Source: Dehalobacter sp. CP (GTDB lineage Bacteria > Bacillota_B > Desulfitobacteriia > Desulfitobacteriales > Syntrophobotulaceae). Taken from it: a DNA stretch of 64,000 bases. The translations under genes and the position numbers were made by a program. Below are positions 41,832 through 51,511 of the stretch, piece after piece. The notes beneath the pieces are model-generated. The model had not been told where the DNA came from, did no database searches, and saw only the letters and a program-made list of their open reading frames with translations. The stretch is from assembly GCA_009910795.1 (NCBI GenBank), contig VMEE01000022.1, forward strand, positions 1-64,000. The letters run 5' to 3'. How positions within the stretch are numbered: the stretch's first letter is position 1; each line of letters opens with the position of its first letter.

Positions 41832-41919
41832 ACCCATGTATCTCAGCTTCCCTGCAGGTGAATGCTCCCCTGATTGGCATGCCCGAATCCTTTTTTCGTT
41901 TACATCTAAAAAAAGCGGA

Positions 41920-42630
41920 TTACAGGATATTTCCCTGTGAATCGATAATGACTTCGTCATACGGCACCGAAATGCCGGCCTGGACCATGGCTGTCTTTAC
42001 AGCCCGTACAATCCCGGAACAACATGGTACATCCATCCGGACCACCTTGACACTCTGCGGATGATTGATTCTGATGATCTCCGTGATCTTTTCCGTGTAA
42101 TAATCATTGTCATCCAGTTTGGGACAGCCGATCAGCGTGATTCTGTCCTTCATGAACTTCTCATGGAAAGAAGCATAGGCATAGGCGGTACAATCCGCCG
42201 CAATCAGCAGATCAGCATTTTGCAGGTAAGATGCCTGCGGGTTAATCAGATTCAGCTGAACCGGCCATTGCCTGAGTTCCGAAGGGCGTTCAGCCCCGAT
42301 GTCTCCGGAATCCTGTTCTTTCTGGTCAGCCGGTATTTTTTCGATCATTGTGGCCATGGTGCCTGGGCAGGAACAGCCGGATTTTTCTTCCTTTCGGGCG
42401 AGTTTCGCTTTAACTAGCTCTTCATTATAGTCTGCGGCTTCTCTTTCGATAATCTGAATTGCACCTGTCGGACATTCCGGCAGGCAGTCGCCAAGCCCGT
42501 CACAATATGCGTCACTGACCAGAACGGCTTTACCATGAACAAGCTGCAGCGCGCCTTCATGACAGGCGTTTACACACAATCCGCAGCCATTGCATTTTTC
42601 CTGATCGATTTCGATGATTTTTCTAATCAT
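41920..42630 (-). CDS. 4Fe-4S ferredoxin-type protein with C-terminal cysteine domain
   Basis: A 236-residue protein: two 4Fe-4S motifs at the N-terminus (CNGCGLCVNACHEGAL; CDGLGDCLPECPTGA), a CSCPGT segment, then a domain with DLLIAADCTAYAYASFHE, TLIGCPKLDD and MDVPCCSGIVRAV. This layout is known from ferredoxins of anaerobes; the function is probably electron transfer. Start 42630 (ATG) follows AAAGGTGATAAAA; the GTG at 42639 is inside that site. Confidence 0.88.
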   Translation of the reverse strand: MIRKIIEIDQEKCNGCGLCVNACHEGALQLVHGKAVLVSDAYCDGLGDCLPECPTGAIQIIEREAADYNEELVKAKLARKEEKSGCSCPGTMATMIEKIPADQKEQDSGDIGAERPSELRQWPVQLNLINPQASYLQNADLLIAADCTAYAYASFHEKFMKDRITLIGCPKLDDNDYYTEKITEIIRINHPQSVKVVRMDVPCCSGIVRAVKTAMVQAGISVPYDEVIIDSQGNIL

Positions 42631-42792
42631 TTTTATCACCTTTTTCCTTGATTTTCTGTTATTTGGCGTATCTTTACTCTAGAGCAATAATGATTAAAAA
42701 TCGGTAACCTGCGTTACAACAACTCCGATACTAAACACCAAATAAAGACAAGAAAGTCAATTCAAAAAGGACCTGGCATCAAAAAATGATAG

Positions 42793-43224
42793 TTATAACT
42801 TCTTCTTGATTTCTTCGTAGCGGCGAAACCATTCAGGAAATGCTTTTTTGAATTGGACAGGCTTAAAATTGTCTTTCCGGACCAGAATATGTTTTGTGGT
42901 TCCTTCAGCGCAGACTTCACTGCTGCCATTAACAACCTTGTAGCCGTATACCGTCCACAAACCCTGATTTTCTTCGACCCAGGTTTTCACAAACACACGC
43001 TCACCGTAGTGTACCGCTTTTTTATAGGTTACTTCGACTTGATAGACCGGAGCATAATACCCGGCTTCTTCCATATCCAGATAATGATACCCGGCATCTT
43101 CGACCAACTGGCATCTTCCGAGTTCAAACCATTTCAGATAGTTGGCGTGGTAGATTACGCCCATCATATCGGTATCGGCATAACTTACCTGGATTTCTTT
43201 TGTCGAAATCAAATATAGTTCCAT
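42793..43224 (-). CDS. Acyl-CoA thioesterase, 4HBT/YbgC family
   Basis: A 143-residue hotdog-fold thioesterase: VSYADTDMMGVIYHANYLKWFELGR minus the flanks carries the catalytic Asp of the 4-hydroxybenzoyl-CoA thioesterase type, followed by YKKAVHYGERVFV. It hydrolyses short acyl- or aroyl-CoA esters. Confidence 0.92.
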   Translation of the reverse strand: MELYLISTKEIQVSYADTDMMGVIYHANYLKWFELGRCQLVEDAGYHYLDMEEAGYYAPVYQVEVTYKKAVHYGERVFVKTWVEENQGLWTVYGYKVVNGSSEVCAEGTTKHILVRKDNFKPVQFKKAFPEWFRRYEEIKKKL

Positions 43225-43278
43225 TTCTTTCTCCTATTCTCAACTTTTGATATTTGACAGCTAAGCATCAGGTATCTG

Positions 43279-43737
43279 TTATTTACTTTTCTTTTTAGCC
43301 TCCAGCATTTCAACCACCTTTTGAATCCGATCCATTCTGGTTTCCAATTTTTTGGCACTGGTGATCCACAGGACATAGTCTTTCTTGTGCGTATACGAGA
43401 GGGTTTCAAAGAATGCCAAAGCATTCGGAGCATCCTGCATCTGTGCCAGTAAGTCTTCCGGTACCTCGACCGTACGTTCATGCTCGTCTTTTTCAACTTC
43501 GACATTTACCAAATCTCCGGGTTGCTTCCCAATCTTACTGCGTATAGCCTGCGTCAAGCCAAGCAAAAAAACTCCATTCATTCTGACTATTGACCCCTGA
43601 TATTCCACCCCATCAAAGGTAGCTTTTACTTTCACCCGTCTAGCGCCAAATACCGCCTCAACGTCAAAGGGGATTTCGACATATGCCCCGTCAAGGCCTT
43701 CACGTTTTTTGATTTCCGTAATAAACTTCTGTTTCAT
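43279..43737 (-). CDS. DUF1905/YdeI-type protein
   Basis: A 152-residue protein. The N-terminal DUF1905 barrel (YVEIPFDVEAVFGARRVKVK, then GSIVRMNGVFLLGLTQAIR) is followed by a YdeI/OmpD-associated helical part (VPEDLLAQMQDAPNALAFFE, LSYTHKKDYVLWI). The function of this family is not established. Start 43737 follows GGGGTGAACAG. Confidence 0.85.
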   Translation of the reverse strand: MKQKFITEIKKREGLDGAYVEIPFDVEAVFGARRVKVKATFDGVEYQGSIVRMNGVFLLGLTQAIRSKIGKQPGDLVNVEVEKDEHERTVEVPEDLLAQMQDAPNALAFFETLSYTHKKDYVLWITSAKKLETRMDRIQKVVEMLEAKKKSK

Positions 43738-43890
43738 CTGTTCACCCCGGTTCAAAGTTTCATGGAGATCCGTTCGCTGGAAATCAGGAAATATTTTCTT
43801 CCGGCTGCGTCATAATCGTCGCCTTATTACAGTCTATTTTAGCAAGAAAACGCATACAGATCAAAATGTTGTGAAAGGATGGTTGGAAAA

Positions 43891-46050
43891 ATGAAACGTC
43901 ATCACTGGTTTATACTTCCTCTGGTTTTTGTTTTGATCTTCCAGCTGCCGGTACCGCTTTTGGGCGCTGATATGGGAACGCCTCAGACAGGTTCGGCGGA
44001 AACAAAAATCTCCCTGGAACAAGCCTTGCAGATTGTCAAACAAAATTTTGAAATTTCCAAAGAACTGATCGAGTTTACTTCAAGCTTCAGCAATTATCAG
44101 TCCCGTCAGGTTTGGTCGCTGGACTGGAACACTTCCGGCAGCTCCGGTGGTAATTTTTCAGCCCAGGTCGACGCTGTCAGCGGAGAAATTCTGTCCATAT
44201 ATTCCTGGCAGTCTGTCCAGGGCAATCAGGCCTATACACTTCCGCGGATAACCCCGGAACAGGCCAGGCAAGTCGCGGAAACTACTGTCCAAAAATTAAC
44301 CGGGCCGAAATATGCCAAATTGAAATTCCTCGAGAATAAGGCGATTGTTCCGATCAATCTCTATGGCGAGACCGTTTACAGCTACAATTGGCAGCGGTTT
44401 GAAAACGGCATCCCGTTCCAGGGCAACCTGGTCAGTGTACAGGTGAGTGCTTCGAGCGGCAAGGTCACTGCTTATAACATCATCTGGAATGATCTTAAGA
44501 TCCCTGAAGTGAATAATATCATCAATGCCGGGCGAGCAACTGAATACTTTAATACCACTAAACTTCTGGAACTGCAATACTTTTTGGCACCGGCTTATAA
44601 GCCATTGATCACAGCACAAAACAGTGAGAAAGTCCAGCTGGTTTATACCCTGAAAAACGGTGGAACAATCGATGCATTCACCGGAAAACCCTTGGTCCTG
44701 AACTCCGGTCAATGGCTGTTTACGAATGACCGGGCGCTGGGTGGACTTAGCTCGGCTGAAAGCGCAGCCAAATCTATTCTTTTAACACCGCAGGAACAAA
44801 AGGAAATCGCCGAAAATGCAAAACTTTTGACCAGGGAAAAAGCGATTGAGGCCGTCAAGCAGTGGGTAGAAATCCCTTCGAACGTTACGTTGAAAAGCAT
44901 CAATCTTTACCAGGACTACAGTCTACGCGGCGGAAAGGTATGGTCCTTTGAATGGGGAACCCCAAGCGGTCCCCGGGCCCAAACGATTAATGCCAGGGTC
45001 AATGCAGCCAGCGGCGAATTAATCTCTTTCTCTGTTTACTCCTCTTCCGCAAACGCCGACGGAAGCCTGAATGCGATTACTAGTGAACAGGCCCAGACCA
45101 TTGCGCAGGATTTTATCAGAAAAATCCAGCCAACTAAATCTCAGCAGGTTAAACTCAATGCGGACAACACAGCCGATTCCGTCAAATCAGCAGAACTCAC
45201 CAGCATCACGTTCAATTATGAACGGATCGTCAACGGCATTCTGTTTCCTTCCAATAACATCAGCATTACTGTTGATTTACAGACGAAGAAAATCACTTCT
45301 TATTATCTGAATTGGTGGAATCTCGATTTCCCGCAATTGTCGGAAGCAATGTCTCCAGCCAAAGTCCGGGAAATACTCTTCCAGGCTAGACCTATGCAAT
45401 TGACCTATGTTCTATTGTACGACCAAGGAGAAGCCAAGGAAGTCCGGCTTATCTATCAGCCTTCCTCAGAAAGCAGTCAGACCTCCGACCTGATGGATGC
45501 CAGAACCGGATCATTTTTAGATTTCCAGGGAAATTCCTTAAAAGATCAGCCTCAGGCTCATATCTTCACGGATATTGCCGGAAACACTGCGGAAAAAGAA
45601 ATCACCGTGCTGGGAATGGCTGGATTATTCGGTGAATACGGAAGCCAGTTCCGTCCGACCGAAAATATCACTGCCAGTGCCTTCCTGCGGGCTCTTTACA
45701 CAATAAAAAACGGCTCGGAGAACAATCTTTCCGATACCGATGTCATGAAAAAAGCTAAAGAAGAAGGATGGATTCAGGATAACCTGGCCTCGTCCCAAAT
45801 CGTTACCAAAGAACTGTGCAGCCAAATCATCGTCCGCTTCCTCGGACTCGAAAAGATTGCCGCGCTGAACCCATTGTTCCAGACTTCCTTCGATGATGTC
45901 CCGTTTGAAGAGTGCGGATACGCTTCACTCGCCACAGGTCTCGGCATTCTGAAAGCGGACAACAGCAAATTTTATCCGCTTCAGCCTATGACCCGCGCTG
46001 ATACGGCTTACGCCCTGATCAGAGCGTTTGAAACCGGGTTTAAATCTTAA
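43891..46050 (+). CDS. Exported YcdB/YcdC-repeat protein with SLH domain
   Basis: A 719-residue secreted protein. Signal peptide (residues 1-26), then two or more PepSY-like YcdB/YcdC domains (ISLEQALQIVKQNF; LTREKAIEAVKQWVEI; each followed by NAASGE/DAVSGE turns and SGKVTAYNI-type strands), and a C-terminal S-layer homology part (RPTENITASAFLRALYTI; PLQPMTRADTAYALIRAFE). It is probably bound to the cell wall by the SLH part and may inhibit or chaperone peptidases. Start 43891 is chosen over 43879 for spacing to AAAGGATGG. Confidence 0.85.
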   Translation: MKRHHWFILPLVFVLIFQLPVPLLGADMGTPQTGSAETKISLEQALQIVKQNFEISKELIEFTSSFSNYQSRQVWSLDWNTSGSSGGNFSAQVDAVSGEILSIYSWQSVQGNQAYTLPRITPEQARQVAETTVQKLTGPKYAKLKFLENKAIVPINLYGETVYSYNWQRFENGIPFQGNLVSVQVSASSGKVTAYNIIWNDLKIPEVNNIINAGRATEYFNTTKLLELQYFLAPAYKPLITAQNSEKVQLVYTLKNGGTIDAFTGKPLVLNSGQWLFTNDRALGGLSSAESAAKSILLTPQEQKEIAENAKLLTREKAIEAVKQWVEIPSNVTLKSINLYQDYSLRGGKVWSFEWGTPSGPRAQTINARVNAASGELISFSVYSSSANADGSLNAITSEQAQTIAQDFIRKIQPTKSQQVKLNADNTADSVKSAELTSITFNYERIVNGILFPSNNISITVDLQTKKITSYYLNWWNLDFPQLSEAMSPAKVREILFQARPMQLTYVLLYDQGEAKEVRLIYQPSSESSQTSDLMDARTGSFLDFQGNSLKDQPQAHIFTDIAGNTAEKEITVLGMAGLFGEYGSQFRPTENITASAFLRALYTIKNGSENNLSDTDVMKKAKEEGWIQDNLASSQIVTKELCSQIIVRFLGLEKIAALNPLFQTSFDDVPFEECGYASLATGLGILKADNSKFYPLQPMTRADTAYALIRAFETGFKS

Positions 46051-46098
46051 TTCAGTACAAAATTAGTAAGGAAATCCCTACGAAGCCCACAGGCAAGA

Positions 46099-46425
46099 CT
46101 AATAATAGACAGTAAAAATGTAGCCGAGCGCTATCCCAAGGACGGCCAGTGTGAATCCACCAAATTTGAATCCTGTTTTAATTAGCGGGATTCTTTTTTG
46201 ATTTCTGACTAAAAAGTCTTCATTCTCTTTCTTCAGTACTTCCATCATTTTTTTTGGCTGTATAAAAGCAAAAAGACCAAGGATGACATACGCGCCGAAT
46301 CCCGCATAGACAAGGATGTCCAGATCCACATTGCAGCCAACTAAGAATGCTATCAAGCTCAATATAACCAAGGTTAAGAAAATTTTCTCGAATAGGGTCG
46401 TCGATCTTTCAAAAAGAGGTTTCAC
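46099..46425 (-). CDS. Small membrane protein of unknown function
   Basis: A 108-residue protein with three helices (about 13-30, 35-54, 85-106) and a charged loop between helices two and three (KKMMEVLKKENEDFLVRNQK). No family is recognised. Confidence 0.65.
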   Translation of the reverse strand: MKPLFERSTTLFEKIFLTLVILSLIAFLVGCNVDLDILVYAGFGAYVILGLFAFIQPKKMMEVLKKENEDFLVRNQKRIPLIKTGFKFGGFTLAVLGIALGYIFTVYY

Positions 46426-46506
46426 CTTTATTATCCCACCTGCTGCAGTTGTATTGTATACGTACTCATCTATTATAAAACAAGTCCGCAGTAAATTGTC
46501 CAGGTA

Positions 46507-46547
46507 AATAAAGACAATCCATGCTTAATAAAGACAATCCCATGCTT
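46507..46547. repeat. Tandem duplication of a 20-bp unit
   Basis: AATAAAGACAATCCATGCTT is followed directly by the same unit with one extra C (AATAAAGACAATCCCATGCTT). Upstream of the transglycosylase gene; role unknown. Confidence 0.8.
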
Positions 46548-46636
46548 GCTTTCAGCGTCTGTTCATCGCATAATAATAGTCAAGACAAGCAGTACGTTTC
46601 CATTTTTCTAAAAACAATGATTACCGGGGTGATCGT

Positions 46637-47470
46637 ATGAAAATCAATGCTCAAAACGAACTGCTGCAGCTGCAAATTCAAAATATGGTCCAGGCCCTGG
46701 AAGGCACTTCTGAAAACTCCGAAGCTTTTCAGATGGTTTATAAAATGCTGTTGGAGACCATACAGGAAGACAGCAATATTACGTCGGATCTGTCAAGTCA
46801 GACAAATCAAACGGAGCAGTCCGATTCGTCTGACCAGATGCAGATGCTCTATCTCTATAACCTTATCAATCTGCAGAATTCACTGCTAAACACAGGAGAC
46901 GGAACCGAAAGCCTGATTAGAACCAGGGACTTCCTAGGAACAAATAACATGACCTCATCCGGGCAGACATACAGCAGTGCTTACAGTGCTTACAACATGA
47001 ATAACACGAATAATACAGACAGCTCTTTCAACGCGTCTTCGATTGATGCTTCAATTAAAGCTGCGATTACGGGAGCTTCGGAAAAATACGGTGTGGAAAA
47101 GTCTTTGATATCAGCCGTCATTCGTCAGGAATCATCCTTTAACCCGAACGCGGTCTCTTCAGCAGGCGCAATCGGCCTGATGCAGCTGATGCCGGCAACA
47201 GCCTCAGGACTGGGCGTAACCGACCCCTTTAATATTGAACAGAATGTTGACGGTGGAACACGTTATTTACGGCAGCTGATCGACCGTTACGGATCCACGG
47301 AAATGGCTCTGGCTGCCTATAATGCCGGATCAGGAACAATCCGGGCCAGAGGCGTCCAGGGACCGGAGGACCTTGTGAAAATGCCTGCCGAAACAAGAAA
47401 TTTTGTTCAAAACGTTATGAATTACTATACAGTATCGAAAGAGGCTGCCACTTATTCTGGCAGCCCCTAA
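46637..47470 (+). CDS. Lytic transglycosylase with SLT domain
   Basis: A 277-residue protein. The C-terminal SLT domain (about 140-255) shows ISAVIRQESSFNPNAVSSAG with catalytic Glu, AIGLMQLMPATASGLGV, and MALAAYNAGSG. It cleaves peptidoglycan. The first 135 residues are a low-complexity Gln/Asn/Ser/Thr linker, and no signal peptide is seen, so export may go by another route such as the flagellar one. ATG behind GGGGTGATCGT. Confidence 0.9.
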   Translation: MKINAQNELLQLQIQNMVQALEGTSENSEAFQMVYKMLLETIQEDSNITSDLSSQTNQTEQSDSSDQMQMLYLYNLINLQNSLLNTGDGTESLIRTRDFLGTNNMTSSGQTYSSAYSAYNMNNTNNTDSSFNASSIDASIKAAITGASEKYGVEKSLISAVIRQESSFNPNAVSSAGAIGLMQLMPATASGLGVTDPFNIEQNVDGGTRYLRQLIDRYGSTEMALAAYNAGSGTIRARGVQGPEDLVKMPAETRNFVQNVMNYYTVSKEAATYSGSP

Positions 47471-47548
47471 ATCTTTATTCGAACAAATTGAAAAATGAAG
47501 TGGTCTTGACAGTTCTCAATTGATAGTATCCAAGGATAAAGATAAAGG

Positions 47549-47896
47549 TTACTTATCTCCTTCTTCAGGTACAATGCATAGGAATGAAAATTCTTTCCCG
47601 GAATGATTCTGAAACTGATGAAGAGCACCTCCGGGAACATAGGCATAAGCGCCTTCCTTCAGGGCATAATCCTGACCGTCTAAATGCAGCGTACCTTCGC
47701 CTGAAGCAATATAATTAATATGGGGCCAATCGTGCGTGTGTCTGGGTGTAAAGCCACCCGGTTCAAGCGTAAAGAGCCGCATCGTCCAGCCATTCCAGCC
47801 TTCTTTGGGAGATACCAGTACTTTTTTGGTGGCACCCTGTATTCCTGCTCCCTGCATAGGGATCCCTGCCAATTCGTTCACATGTCCGACGATCAT
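47549..47896 (-). CDS. Cupin-domain protein
   Basis: A 115-residue single cupin: TPRHTHDWPHINYIASGEG (metal-binding His motif 1) and YVPGGALHQFQNHSG (motif 2). The function is not set by sequence; many act as small-molecule binders or dioxygenases. ATG behind GGAGGCGAAACG. Confidence 0.9.
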   Translation of the reverse strand: MIVGHVNELAGIPMQGAGIQGATKKVLVSPKEGWNGWTMRLFTLEPGGFTPRHTHDWPHINYIASGEGTLHLDGQDYALKEGAYAYVPGGALHQFQNHSGKEFSFLCIVPEEGDK

Positions 47897-47950
47897 CGTT
47901 TCGCCTCCGATCTCATTTCTCTATTTTGTTATTTCTCTATTTTATAATTT

Positions 47951-49138
47951 TTACCTATTTTGTTTATCTGACGGATAATTTCCGAGCATCTGGAAGTAAG
48001 CGCTCTCTTTCTCGATCCCCTCAACGGCTTTCTTGACCACACGATTATTCAGATTACCCTCGAAATCAATATAGAAGAGATATTCCCAGGTCTTATCCGT
48101 CATCGGCCGGGATTCGATCTTCATCATATTCAGCCCGTTGCGGGCAAAGTGACTGAGGACCCTGTACAATGAACCGGGTTCATGGGAAATGGCGACAACG
48201 AGACTGATCTTGTTACACGCACCTCTAAGCTCAGGTTTTCTGCCGATGATGATAAACCGGGTGAAGTTCGCCGGATTATTGTTGATCTTTTCGGCCAGAA
48301 TGTCCAGGCCATAGAGCTCCGCCGCTCGCCTGCTCGCAATGGATACCAGGGCTTTCGAGCCTGCATCGGCAACTTTCTTGGCACTTACCGCGGTATTGCT
48401 GCAGGTTACCTGGTTCCATTCGGGATGTTTTCTTAAAAAAATACTGGACTGCTGAAAACCCTGGGGATGGGAGCATACTTCCCTGATATCTTCGAGCTTT
48501 GTTCCTTTAACCGCCAGCAGGTTATGATCGATCTGGATACATTTTTCACCGACGATATAAAACCCAAACTGACAAAGCAGGTCATAGACGTCGGCAATAC
48601 CGCCGGTAAACGAATTTTCCAGCGGAAGAACCCCGTAATCAATCTCTTCTGCAGCCAACGCCTGAAACACATCTTCAAAGTTCACATAATTCTTGGCATT
48701 CTTGCCTTCCCCGAAATATTCCTTAAGCGCCTGTTCACTATAGGAACCCGGAATTCCCTGGAACCCGATCACATTTCCGGAAACACATTTCCCCAGTTCT
48801 CCGGTTTCCGACTCCTCTTCAATTTCCGAAATTTCCTGCCAGGAACCGGTTTCTGGCCTAAAAAAGCGTTCAGCCTGAACACCTTTACTAATACTCATGA
48901 CGGCTTTGAGGAATTCTTCTGCAGTTTTAACTAGATCCTTGTTTTTGACCTGCTCAATTTTTTGCAGGACTTTATTCTCCCTGGATTCATCCAAGATATT
49001 AATGCTGTTCAAAATCTTATATTCAGCTACCTCAATGACGGTCTCCATTCTTGCTTCAAAAAGACGAAGCAGCTCGGTATCAATTTCATCTATCTTAGAC
49101 CTGAGGTCCTGTAGTCTCCGATTTTTTAGTTCATCCAC
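47951..49138 (-). CDS. pheA: Chorismate mutase/prephenate dehydratase (P-protein)
   Basis: A 395-residue bifunctional enzyme of phenylalanine synthesis: AroQ chorismate mutase (1-85, LRSKIDEIDTELLRLFEARM), prephenate dehydratase (about 115-290, GIPGSYSEQA; VLPLENSFTGGI; SNTAVSAKKVADAG) and ACT domain with the ESRP motif (HFARNGLNMMKIESRP). Start: GTG at 49138 behind GGATGGGGTAAC, overlapping aroC by 13 bases; the frame upstream of it is aroC sequence. Last gene of the aromatic operon. Confidence 0.94.
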   Translation of the reverse strand: MDELKNRRLQDLRSKIDEIDTELLRLFEARMETVIEVAEYKILNSINILDESRENKVLQKIEQVKNKDLVKTAEEFLKAVMSISKGVQAERFFRPETGSWQEISEIEEESETGELGKCVSGNVIGFQGIPGSYSEQALKEYFGEGKNAKNYVNFEDVFQALAAEEIDYGVLPLENSFTGGIADVYDLLCQFGFYIVGEKCIQIDHNLLAVKGTKLEDIREVCSHPQGFQQSSIFLRKHPEWNQVTCSNTAVSAKKVADAGSKALVSIASRRAAELYGLDILAEKINNNPANFTRFIIIGRKPELRGACNKISLVVAISHEPGSLYRVLSHFARNGLNMMKIESRPMTDKTWEYLFYIDFEGNLNNRVVKKAVEGIEKESAYFQMLGNYPSDKQNR

Positions 49139-50223
49139 GTTACCCCATCCTTTTCTATCATCAAGTCCAATAAGGCCAGTGCAGCGGCGCTTTCTACGAC
49201 AGGAACCGCCCGGGGGACGATGCAAGGGTCGTGTCTTCCCTGAACTGTGATTTGCGTCTCTTCCCTGGCGGCCATATTCACCGTCTGCTGCACTTTGCCG
49301 ATCGAAGGCGTCGGTTTCACGGCAGCCCGGAATATCAAAGGCATGCCATTCGTGATCCCTCCAAGGATTCCGCCATTGTGATTGGAAAGCGTCACCACTT
49401 TATCTGTGAAAGCGAATGGATCATTAGCTTCAGACCCTTTCATCTGCACAATTGCAAACCCAGCGCCGAATTCGACTCCCTTCACCGCCGGAACAGCAAA
49501 CAGCAGATGGGCAATTTTGCTTTCAGCTGAATCAAAGAATGGCGACCCCAAGCCGACAGGCAAACCTGCTACCGCTGTTTCAATCACGCCGCCGACAGAG
49601 TCCTCCTCGGCTTTGGCCTGAAGAATTTTCTGTTTCATCCGGGTACCCGCTTCTTCGGACAAAACTGGGAATTCTTGTTCTGTCAGTTCACGGAGTAGAC
49701 CTGAATCAATTCGAAGGTCATCAAAACGATCCTCTCCAATACCACCGATATTTAAAATATGGCTGCCAATCACAATGCCCTTCTTTTCCAGGATTTGTTT
49801 GGCAATGGCTCCAGCCAGCACCAATGGTGCAGTTAGTCTGCCGGAAAAATGGCCTCCACCCCGGTAATCGTTGAAGCCCCTGTGTTTTACCATCGCGGTA
49901 TAATCCGCATGGCCGGGCCGCACCGTGTCTTTCAATTCGCAATAATCCCCGGAGTGCTGATCCTTATTCCAGATCACACAGCAGAGCGGGGCTCCGGTCG
50001 TAAATCCATGAAAGAAACCACTCAGGATTTCAAATTCGTCTTTTTCTTGCCGCGGGGTTGAAAGCGCGTTCTTCCCCGGTGCCCTTCTGGCCAGTTCCCG
50101 GCTGATGAAGGGCAAATCGAGCTTTAATCCCGCCGGCAGACCATCGAGCACGATCCCGATGCATTTTCCGTGTGATTCCCCAAACAGCGATAGTTTAAGG
50201 GTTTCACCCCATGTTCCACTCAT
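49126..50223 (-). CDS. aroC: Chorismate synthase
   Basis: A 365-residue FMN-dependent enzyme that makes chorismate from EPSP. Signatures: GESHGKCIGIVLDGLPAG, RQEKDEFEILSGFFHGFTTG, KHRGFNDYRGGGHFSGRLTA and GRHDPCIVPRAVPVVE. It overlaps the aroA end by 20 bases with GGAGGTAGAGCTG as ribosome site. Confidence 0.96.
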   Translation of the reverse strand: MSGTWGETLKLSLFGESHGKCIGIVLDGLPAGLKLDLPFISRELARRAPGKNALSTPRQEKDEFEILSGFFHGFTTGAPLCCVIWNKDQHSGDYCELKDTVRPGHADYTAMVKHRGFNDYRGGGHFSGRLTAPLVLAGAIAKQILEKKGIVIGSHILNIGGIGEDRFDDLRIDSGLLRELTEQEFPVLSEEAGTRMKQKILQAKAEEDSVGGVIETAVAGLPVGLGSPFFDSAESKIAHLLFAVPAVKGVEFGAGFAIVQMKGSEANDPFAFTDKVVTLSNHNGGILGGITNGMPLIFRAAVKPTPSIGKVQQTVNMAAREETQITVQGRHDPCIVPRAVPVVESAAALALLDLMIEKDGVTWMN

Positions 50224-51499
50224 CAGCTCTACCTCCCAATTTGCAAAAATCCTGCCAGAAATGCGGATATGATTTTTTGACGGCTTCGGCTCCGGTCAGA
50301 AACACAGGCTCTGTACACCTGATGGAGGCCACAGCCATAGCCATCGCGATCCGGTGATCGTTCCAGCTGTCGACGGTTCCGCCATGCAGGGTTTCTACCC
50401 CTTCGATGAGGAGCCCTTCCTGCAGTTCCTGAATCCTGGCCCCAAGCTTGTTCAGCTCTGATGCCGTTGCTTTGAGTCTGTCCGATTCTTTGATCCGGAG
50501 TCTTCCAGCATTAATGATTCTGGTTGTGCCTTTGCTTAAAGAAGCCAGGACTGCAAGCACAGGTACCAGATCCGGACACTGTCCGGCATCAATTACCATT
50601 CCCTCAGTCGGACCACCCAGCACTTCTAGATTGTCATCTATCCAATAAATTCGGGCACCCATCCCCAGCATCATATCAAGAATCGCCCTGTCCCCCTGCA
50701 GGGACCGAGCATTTAGATCCAGACATTTCAGACCGGACCCCAGTGTACCTGCCACCAGCCAGAACGCAGCCTGGGAGTAGTCTCCTTCAATGCGGCAATT
50801 AATTGCCTTATACCGCTGCTTTCCTGGAATAAGAAATTCCCGGTAGGCGTTGTTTTGTACGGTTATTCCCGACTTTTCCAGCGCATTAATAGTCAGGTCA
50901 ACATAACCGCGGGATTCTAGTTCCGTTGTAACGACAATTCTGGAATCTCCGTCCAAGAGCGGCAGCAAAAACATAAGTCCTGTAATAAATTGAGAGCTGA
51001 CATTGCCTTTCAGTTTATACTCACCCGGTGAAAATCTCCCTTTGATCGTCAAGGGCAAATATCCGTCCCGGGTCTGATATTCAATTCCGTGCAGTTGAAA
51101 CAGCTCATAATATGCGTCCAGGGGGCGCTCCACCAGCTTGCCGGCACCGGTAAAGGTCACCGGGCCTCCTGTCAGTGTGGCCAGCGGTATCAGAAATCTC
51201 AGCGTAGATCCGGATTCCCGGCAGTTGATTGTTTCCTGCGCGATTTGAAGCTTCGGGTTCCCTTCCAGCCAAAGCGCGCCTGGTTCACCAGGGTTCGCCG
51301 AGACTTCCCCGACGGTTGTACCCAGAGACACCAGCCCGTCCAAGGTTGCAGAAATATCTTCAGAAAAAACAAGATTGTCAATGCTGCTGGTCCCTTCAGC
51401 CAGCGCGGCGCAGATGACTGCCCGGTGACTGATGCTTTTAGAAGGAGGTATCCTGATCTCCCCGGTTAAAGTTGAAGGTTGCAAGCGTAAGCACGTCAA
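50204..51499 (-). CDS. aroA: 3-phosphoshikimate 1-carboxyvinyltransferase (EPSP synthase)
   Basis: A 431-residue enzyme with PPSKSISHRA (PEP/shikimate site), NCRESGSTLRFLIPL and RIKESDRLKATASEL. It joins PEP to shikimate-3-phosphate. TTG start at 51499 behind AAGGAGAGATTTTC, 12 bases after tyrA. Confidence 0.96.
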   Translation of the reverse strand: MTCLRLQPSTLTGEIRIPPSKSISHRAVICAALAEGTSSIDNLVFSEDISATLDGLVSLGTTVGEVSANPGEPGALWLEGNPKLQIAQETINCRESGSTLRFLIPLATLTGGPVTFTGAGKLVERPLDAYYELFQLHGIEYQTRDGYLPLTIKGRFSPGEYKLKGNVSSQFITGLMFLLPLLDGDSRIVVTTELESRGYVDLTINALEKSGITVQNNAYREFLIPGKQRYKAINCRIEGDYSQAAFWLVAGTLGSGLKCLDLNARSLQGDRAILDMMLGMGARIYWIDDNLEVLGGPTEGMVIDAGQCPDLVPVLAVLASLSKGTTRIINAGRLRIKESDRLKATASELNKLGARIQELQEGLLIEGVETLHGGTVDSWNDHRIAMAMAVASIRCTEPVFLTGAEAVKKSYPHFWQDFCKLGGRADEWNMG

Positions 51500-51511
51500 G
51501 AAAATCTCTCC

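Noticed and set aside
48467..48934. 155-codon plus-strand frame opposite pheA
   Set aside because: Antisense shadow of the prephenate dehydratase domain.
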